DNA from: Bathymodiolus brooksi
Taxonomy: Eukaryota; Mollusca; Bivalvia; Mytilida; Modiolidae
Reading direction: 5' to 3'
Assembly (NCBI GenBank): GCA_963680875.1
Contig: OY804584.1
Coordinates: 97,732,031 to 97,796,030 of the forward strand
DNA length: 64,000 nucleotides
Below are positions 57,660-64,000 of this stretch, piece after piece. Each line of letters starts with the position of its first letter. Position 1 is the stretch's first letter. The notes below the pieces were generated by a model. The model was not told where the DNA came from. It worked only from the letters and a program-made list of their open reading frames with translations, and searched no databases. The position numbers and the translations under genes are program-made.

Positions 57660-58346
57660 GTAAATCTCGAACCATATTTAAACTGACATCATGTGAACAT
57701 ATTCCAGTCTCAGCTTCTGGGTTTTATTTTAACATTTACAGTACACTTTAACAATAATATATTTCAGATTTACAGCACAGGTGACCATGATTAAATAAGA
57801 TTTTGTCTTTTTTATTTTGTCAGTATTTGCATTTATTATTTAAAACAGGTATCAAACCCTATAAACTGATTTCATGTTGTTTTAACATTTAAAACTTGTA
57901 TGATCTTGTGGTCAGAAATTTAACCTGTAAAATTATATGGTCTTGTGGTCTGAAATTTGACTTGTTAGCTTAGGGATATTTCAGTCTCTGCTTCTGATTT
58001 TTTACCATTGTTCACTGATCAATCATATATTTCAATTATTTCAGAATACAGTTCAGATGATTAAATAAAAGTATTTATGATTGTATTATCTTATTTTGTT
58101 AATGTTGTTATTACCTATATTTGAACCCTTTAAACTGACTTCATGATGTTTTAACATTTAAAATTATATGGTCTTGTGATCAAAAATTGGACATGTAAGG
58201 ATATTCCAGTCTCAGCTTCTGATTTTGTACCTTCCAGATTGTTAATTGATCAATTATGTATTTCAATATTTCAAATTTACAGCACAGAAAATATAAAGAT
58301 TAAATAAAACTATTGATGAATTTTTTTTCTTTGTTTATTTTGTCAG
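57660..58346. repeat. About 240-bp diverged tandem repeat, 3 copies
   Basis: Three units start with an AAACTGAC/TTTCATG block (57680, 57863, 58133). Shared landmarks are ATGGTCTTGTG, ATATTCCAGTCTCAGCTTCT, ATCAATTATGTATTTCAAT, a TTTACAGCACAG-like block, GATTAAATAA and TTTATTTTGTCAGT. Each unit ends in a T-rich stretch plus TCAG, like a 3-prime splice site. Copies are 75-85 percent similar by eye. Confidence 0.65.
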
Positions 58347-58630
58347 TGTTGTGCTTGCCTGGATGTGCATTTAACAAGGCAAGGGGTTTGAAAATGGCTA
58401 TTATTGGTTCAGATGCTCCTGAATTTTACAAACTTGTGTCCATAATTTTAATATATCTGAAAATGCCTGTGTATGTAGGAAATGTGATTTAAAGTTGTAT
58501 ATAAATATATATGTTTTTTGCTATTCTAAAAAATCCATGAAGCAAGAAAATGGACCAGCATTCCAATTATTTTTAAAGTACATCATCAAACAAATGCAGG
58601 CCCTTGGGTATAATTGTGGGCAGAATATAT
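58347..58630 (+). pseudogene. Unrecognised coding-like remnant, module 1
   Basis: After TTTATTTTGTCAG one frame reads LCLPGCAFNKARGLKMAIIG and SDAPEFYKLVSII, and an overlapping one reads NISENACVCRKCDLKLYINI followed by QENGPAFQLFLKYIIKQMQA to a stop at 58639. The Cys pattern C-x-C-x2-C recurs in module 2. Composition is protein-like (mixed polar and hydrophobic) although the region is very AT-rich. I cannot name the family. It could be a decayed element or viral-type gene, or a chance frame. Confidence 0.3.
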
Positions 58631-58666
58631 CCTCTAACTGATACATTCATTTAATTCAAAAAGTTT

Positions 58667-59320
58667 CAGATGCTCCTGAATTTTGTTTGTTTGTAAAAAG
58701 AAATTTAACATTTTTTCTGAATTGTATTGTATTTGTAAGAACTGTGAAATTAAGTTCAAACTTTGTATTCTATGTCTACTGAAAATAATCTGCTTGAAAA
58801 TGATGAGCCATGCAGTTAATAAAAAGGCATTTTCTAATGGAAGTAAGAGTGTTGAAGATGAAAAAAAGTTTTTTAAACCATTTTAATTTAAGTAAAAAGA
58901 GTGGAGATAACATTAGTATTTGATGTTTGGATAAATGACAAATTTTTAGACAAGGATCAGAGTTTTCAAGACACCTTGTGTCATAAACATTATAATATAT
59001 TTAGTCATTCAGAAAAGAACTTTTTGATTGTGTAATTTGTGAAACTTCATCTGAAACTGAAAGTCAAAAGGTTTATTTCAATTTCAATTGAAAACCAGGA
59101 CTTGTTAAAGTTGTTCTTAAATATTTCAAGAATGAATTAAATTTCTGTAAAGAATTTGGCTCAGAAGATAAATTATATTGTGGTACATATTGTTATAACA
59201 GTTGTAACACATTTTCTAGGTCAGAAAGTGGAGCTGAAACAAGATCTCAAACTTTTCAATTTCTTTTAGATATTTTGAACCAGAACCAAGTTGTTGAACA
59301 AGTTTCTACAGACATTTAGA
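58667..59320 (+). pseudogene. Unrecognised coding-like remnant, module 2
   Basis: It begins with the same CAGATGCTCCTGAATTTT as module 1 (58409). It reads NIFSELYCICKNCEIKFKL, then a lysine-rich end at 58883. After a gap, a second stretch (59015-59317) reads CVICETSSETESQKVYFNFN, a stop, then LVKVVLKYFKNELNFCKEFG, KLYCGTYCYNSCNTFSRSES and FLLDILNQNQVVEQVSTDI to TAG. The single in-frame stop and the shift indicate decay. Paired Cys residues suggest a metal-binding protein. Identity unknown. Confidence 0.35.
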
Positions 59321-59645
59321 CCTGTATACACTCCAACATGTTGTTGAATTTGTTATTCATGCTTTTTTTTTTTAGATGAAAAGGTACTTCTGTTGCCTGT
59401 TGTTTATAAAAAATATAATTATCTTTTATTATCTATGAATTTTAATGCTGAATTTTAAAAATTTTATTTTACAGAAAAGAATTTTTCAAAATTTGCCCTT
59501 TTATTAACTTTTTTCCAGTCATTGGATCAAATAAAATAGTTTTTTAACTTCAATTTTAAACAATATTTACCAATACTTGCTTATTTTACCAACAGAAAAC
59601 ATATTCATTCTAGTCATTTTATTTACTTAGTGGAATTTGGAAATC

Positions 59646-59790
59646 TGGTTTGTCATTTCATGTGAATGCAAGTCCTTCTGTATGTGTCTTACAATTATGT
59701 GAATGGTAGTCATTCAATATGTGTCTTTTATGTGAATGCTAATCAGTTTGTGTGTGTCTTTTATGTGAATGCTAGTCATTCTGTTTGTGA
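59646..59790. repeat. Short diverged tandem repeat, about 41 bp, 3-4 copies
   Basis: TTATGTGAATG followed by STAGTCATTC-like sequence and a TGTGTGTCTT-like block recurs at 59661, 59695, 59730 and 59762. Confidence 0.6.
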
Positions 59791-60110
59791 ATGTCATGGG
59801 GAAAAACATATTGCAACCTATAAGTACCTATATTTGTAAATGCTGGTAATTTTGTGAATGTCCTGGAGAAAGAATTATTGCAAACTAAGTATCCATATTT
59901 GTAAATGCTGGTCATTTTGTGAATATCCTGGAGAAAGAATTATTGCAACCTATGTACTCAGTCATATTTGTAAATGCTGGTCATTTCATCTTGTGAAGTC
60001 ATGGGGAAATAATTATTGCAACCTAAGTACCCATATTTGTAAATGCTGGTCATTTTGTGAATGTCAAGGGGAAAGAATTATTACAACTTAACCACCCCTA
60101 TATGTTATAA
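59784..60110. repeat. About 65-bp tandem repeat, 5 copies
   Basis: Unit TTTGTGAATGTCCTGGAGAA, AGAATTATTGCAACCTAAGT, ACCCATATTTGTAAATGCTG, GTCAT, with small indels between copies. A 77-codon frame across it is a by-product. Confidence 0.88.
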
Positions 60111-61687
60111 AAGCTAGTTTGTAGTTGTGTCAAACACATGAATATTCTAAATACATTGATATTTACATTGTCAGATAAACATGAAACTTGGTAGCTTTCA
60201 TTCAGATAATAAAATTTCCTAATTTCAAGAAAAATATTTGCTTACACTGAATTTTTTTTTAATTTGCTTTGATATAATATGAAGGGTTAAGATATCTGAA
60301 TACAATTTTGTATGCCCCTTTTTGTCTCAAGGTTTCATTTTTTTTAGATTTCTAAAAATTTATTAAATGTTTTACTGGCATGTTTTTTTTTATAATATTT
60401 TCATATTTTTTCAATTAACTTAATTTTTGTTTACATGCTTTTATTTTTTCCACACATTTGTTTCTTTCTATTTATCTTGTACCTGTTGTATTGAAATTAA
60501 ATTAAATTGAAATTATTAATTGTTGTACATCCCCTGACCCTGTGCAAATCTAGTATCATAGGTGATTTTTTTTTATTTAAAGTGATGATAAATAGTAATT
60601 CCCCAGTCTAAATTACAAAATGCACAATGTCTAAAACAATATTGCAATAAAAATAAACTGAAAAATACGGTATTAATACAAGAAAATTAAAAAAAGACAT
60701 AAAAATAGACACCCCTTTCCCAAATGAAATAGCCTCTTTCGGATGTACGCTTAGGTGTCGTTTATTGTTGATGTTAAGAAACACCACCGATGTGTTCCGA
60801 AAGACAATGAATTTCGATGTTTGGCAAATGGTCGATCGATCAAGGTGGGTGTAGAACTAAGTGACACAATTGCATCCCACAAGACATTGACACTAGTTGT
60901 CGGTATGACAATGATCCTATATGATTTCCTCAGGCAATGGATGTTACAGAAAGCCATCATATTGTTTTAATTAAATTTTCTGACTTAAATAGAACCACCT
61001 CGACATTTGTTTTGAAATTGAGTCCACTTCAAGTAGCAACATTCGATGTTTGTGCACTATATAAATAAAAACTGAAGTGATGCAATAAATTTCTATTTAT
61101 CCATAGACATATTCCGTATATTTTAATTGATTTCAAGCGTACGTATTTATTGTAAACCGACGTATTTTAACCGAAGGGTTGAACGTCATTTTTCATCAAA
61201 AATGACGAGAAAGTCACGTGACTTTGTTTTTAGATGGAACTCTCCTGCGTCACTGGCTTCCCGACTGATCGTCAGAACCACGTTTTGGTTGATTTTTGCC
61301 CTTTTGATTTTCAGCCCTTGTTGACCTGTTTGGCCTGGAATTTGCAGGTTTACTGCCTGGATGTGTCATATTTCTAGATGGCTGACGATTTCTTCAAGGC
61401 GGCTTCATATTTTAACACGATGCTGCTGGATTTTCTTTGATTTTTTGCAAGCTTGCCTTGCCGAAAAATTGGCGATCAATTGAAAGACGTAATGACTCCA
61501 GGGTCAAAGGTTAATATAATAAAAGACTGAAATCGGACTAATTCCGGAAAAGAATAATTGAACTTTTATTAAATTTGTTTTATCATATAAAATGATAACC
61601 AGTATTAATTTATTCTACTGAAATGATTTCTTTGAAATTTATATTTACAAAAAATGTACTTGGCCCTTGTGTTAGGTAATGTAAGTT
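60111..61687. other. No supported gene
   Basis: AT-rich until about 60700, then more mixed. The frame at 60755-60967 is open on both strands over 70 codons but has no recognisable domain. I see no splice-linked exon of the claudin-like gene. Confidence 0.4.
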
Positions 61688-62020
61688 TGACGATAATTTC
61701 AACAATATTTCAGTTATATCGCGACTGTGAAGTATTATTGATGAAGAAACCCGGAGTTCGCGCATACAGGAAACCATCGACCTGAGCAAATTTTAACATG
61801 TGATGCATAGAAAGAAATGTTTGAAGATACAAAAAGGGTCTGAAACCGTAATTGGAAAAAGTACAGAGAATACAAAGGCCAACAAATTAAAAGGACAAAC
61901 AATGGTAAAAAAAATACACAGAAAATAAAAAATTGAGTAACACGAACTCCATAAAAACGGTGTGTTCCGGAAGGGTAAGCAGTTCCTGTTCCACTAGTGT
62001 ATCATTTGGTATCTTCAAAC
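61688..62020. repeat. SINE-tail and dispersed repeat E copies
   Basis: TTTCAACAATATTTCAGTTA and AACCATCGACCTGAGCA (SINE 3-prime domain), followed by GAGTAACACGAACTCCATAA and GGTAAGCAGTTCCTGTTCCA (repeat E). Short open frames here are not convincing genes. Confidence 0.6.
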
Positions 62021-62311
62021 CTTTCTCCGATACAGAATGTTTTAATTGGAGGGGAGCTTTTGCTTATATCTACATTTGCTACCATAATTTCCGAATATAT
62101 ACAGACTCATTTTCGATACTTCTTACACTCGAGGATTGTGGTGTTACCTCTTTTTGAATCCCTCCATCTTCAAACCTGTTCCGTGTCCCTGATTGTTGAT
62201 TTACGTTGCCTCGTTGAGAGTTGACGTGTTGTTCATGTGTAGAAAGCACGTGCATGACCTCTGACCTCATCATATCACTAAGAGGGGAAGCTTAGGCACA
62301 TAACACTAGCT

Positions 62312-62760
62312 TACCCCCGCCACTTTATATTGAAGTGATTGTACCAAGCCAGGAAAGTGAGTGGCCATGTATTTGTGTGAGTGGCCATGTATTTGTGTGA
62401 GTGGCCATGTATTTGTGTGAGTGGCCATGTATTTGTGTGAGTGGCCATGTATTTGTGTGAGTGGCCATGTATTTGTGTGAGTGGCCATGTATTTGTGTGA
62501 GTGGCCATGTATTTGTGTGAGTGGCCATGTATTTGTGTGAGTGGCCATGTATTTGTGTGAGTGGCCATGTATTTGTGTGAGTGGCCATGTATTTGTGTGA
62601 GTGGCCATGTATTTGTGTGAGTGGCCATGTATTTGTGTGAGTGGCCATGTATTTGTGTGAGTGGCCATGTATTTGTGTGAGTGGCCATGTATTTGTGTGA
62701 GGGGTTCTGATTTTGCCTCTTTCTATGATTTTTCTATAGGCTTTTGGAGAACTGGTCTGA
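62312..62760 (+). repeat. Dispersed repeat D2, copy expanded by internal minisatellite
   Basis: CCCGCCACTTTATATTGAAG, TGTACCAAGCCAGGAAAGTG, then 17 copies of a 20-mer, then TTCTGATTTTGCCTCTTTCT, ATGATTTTTCTATAGGCTTT and GGAGAACTGGTCTGACAGTG. Removing the extra units gives an ordinary D2 copy, as at 27868-28040. Confidence 0.8.
62357..62700. repeat. 20-bp minisatellite, 17 perfect copies
   Basis: GTGAGTGGCCATGTATTTGT repeated 17 times without a difference. Open frames on the minus strand (His/Thr-rich) come from the repeat. The single-copy source is the same segment of D2 elsewhere (GTGGTCATATATATATATAT at 27.9 kb). Confidence 0.97.
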
Positions 62761-64000
62761 CAGTGTGGTATTTTAGAACTGTTCTGACAGTGTGGTATTT
62801 TAGAACTGTTCTGACAGTGTGGTATTTTAGAACTGTTCTGACAGTGTGGTATTTTAGAACTGTTCTGACAGTGTGGTATTTTAGAACTGTTCTGACAGTG
62901 TGGTATTTTAGAACTGTTCTGACAGTGTGGTATTTTAGAACTGTTCTGACAGTGTGGTATTTTAGAACTGTTCTGACAGTGTGGTATTTTAGAACTGTTC
63001 TGACAGTGTGGTATTTTAGAACTGTTCTGACAGTGTGGTATTTTAGAACTGTTCTGACAGTGTGGTATTTTAGAACTGTTCTGACAGTGTGGTATTTTAG
63101 AACTGTTCTGACAGTGTGGTATTTTAGAACTGTTCTGACAGTGTGGTATTTTAGAACTGTTCTGACAGTGTGGTATTTTAGAACTGTTCTGACAGTGTGG
63201 TATTTTAGAACTGTTCTGACAGTGTGGTATTTTAGAACTGTTCTGACAGTGTGGTATTTTAGAACTGTTCTGACAGTGTGGTATTTTAGAACTGTTCTGA
63301 CAGTGTGGTATTTTAGAACTGTTCTGACAGTGTGGTATTTTAGAACTGTTCTGACAGTGTGGTATTTTAGAACTGTTCTGACAGTGTGGTATTTTAGAAC
63401 TGTTCTGACAGTGTGGTATTTTAGAACTGTTCTGACAGTGTGGTATTTTAGAACTGTTCTGACAGTGTGGTATTTTAGAACTGTTCTGACAGTGTGGTAT
63501 TTTAGAACTGTTCTGACAGTGTGGTATTTTAGAACTGTTCTGACAGTGTGGTATTTTAGAACTGTTCTGACAGTGTGGTATTTTAGAACTGTTCTGACAG
63601 TGTGGTATTTTAGAACTGTTCTGACAGTGTGGTATTTTAGAACTGTTCTGACAGTGTGGTATTTTAGAACTGTTCTGACAGTGTGGTATTTTAGAACTGT
63701 TCTGACAGTGTGGTATTTTAGAACTGTTCTGACAGTGTGGTATTTTAGAACTGTTCTGACAGTGTGGTATTTTAGAACTGTTCTGACAGTGTGGTATTTT
63801 AGAACTGTTCTGACAGTGTGGTATTTTAGAACTGTTCTGACAGTGTGGTATTTTAGAACTGTTCTGACAGTGTGGTATTTTAGAACTGTTCTGACAGTGT
63901 GGTATTTTAGAACTGTTCTGACAGTGTGGTATTTTAGAACTGTTCTGACAGTGTGGTATTTTAGAACTGTTCTGACAGTGTGGTATTTTAGAACTGTTCT
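62749..64000. repeat. 27-bp minisatellite, at least 46 copies, runs off the window
   Basis: GAACTGTTCTGACAGTGTGG plus TATTTTA repeated to the last base. All copies are identical except the first, which has CTGGTCTG. The source is the D2 segment with AACTGTTCCGACGGTGTG at 27.9 kb. Confidence 0.97.

Noticed and set aside
60751..60970. About 70-codon frames on both strands at one place
   Set aside because: Neither strand shows a domain, and overlapping open frames on both strands argue for chance.
62306..62688. His/Thr-rich proteins on the minus strand in three frames
   Set aside because: A stop-free perfect 20-bp repeat opens all three frames. All are by-products of the minisatellite.

Overview
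The window is animal nuclear DNA: AT-rich, intron-containing and dominated by repeats. The organism is most likely a bivalve mollusc, probably mytilid-like. That guess rests on a MyD88-type innate immunity gene plus several dispersed repeat families that I associate from memory with mussel genomes, so the species is an inference. There is no prokaryotic gene organisation and no CRISPR array.

Layout. Positions 1-14306 are one satellite array of a 37-bp unit (with a 36-bp variant). It contains a much larger period: a 3722-bp block of about 100 units is repeated head to tail at 5399-9120 and 9121-12842. A 35-bp minisatellite follows (14816-15605). From 15.6 to 29.4 kb I see no convincing gene, only transposon remnants, tRNA-headed SINE-like copies, MITEs and a cluster of short hairpins.

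The main gene is at 29518-44208 on the + strand. It is a complete six-exon MyD88-like adaptor: a death domain in exon 1, a linker in exons 2-3, a TIR domain spread over exons 4-6 and a long Ser/Asn-rich tail in exon 6. Exon 5 (39510-39604) is only 95 bp and was found by reading through the 9.7-kb gap. With it, all splice phases agree and the model gives 2490 nt, or 829 residues plus stop. The introns carry tandem arrays, foldbacks, SINEs and a 70-nt cloverleaf that looks like a type I tRNA-Leu(UAA) (35523-35592, minus).

Downstream (44.2-64 kb) come foldback elements, 51-bp, 46-bp and 86-bp tandem arrays, a decayed SGNH-hydrolase-like fragment (49646-50025) and the first exon of a claudin/PMP22-like tetraspan protein (53202-53406). 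A minus-strand retroelement relic (54.8-56.5 kb) is split by a 239-bp MITE flanked by TAA. An AT-rich stretch holds decayed coding fragments I cannot name. The window closes with two near-perfect minisatellites (20 bp and 27 bp) that both arose inside one copy of a dispersed repeat; the 27-bp array runs off the end.

How it fits together: only the MyD88-like gene and the claudin-like exon look like functional host coding sequence. Most of the rest is repeat turnover. A recurring theme is that tandem arrays start from internal segments of dispersed repeats. One such array sits in intron 3 of the immune adaptor, where every unit carries a branch-point-like motif, a pyrimidine-rich stretch and an acceptor-like CAG.
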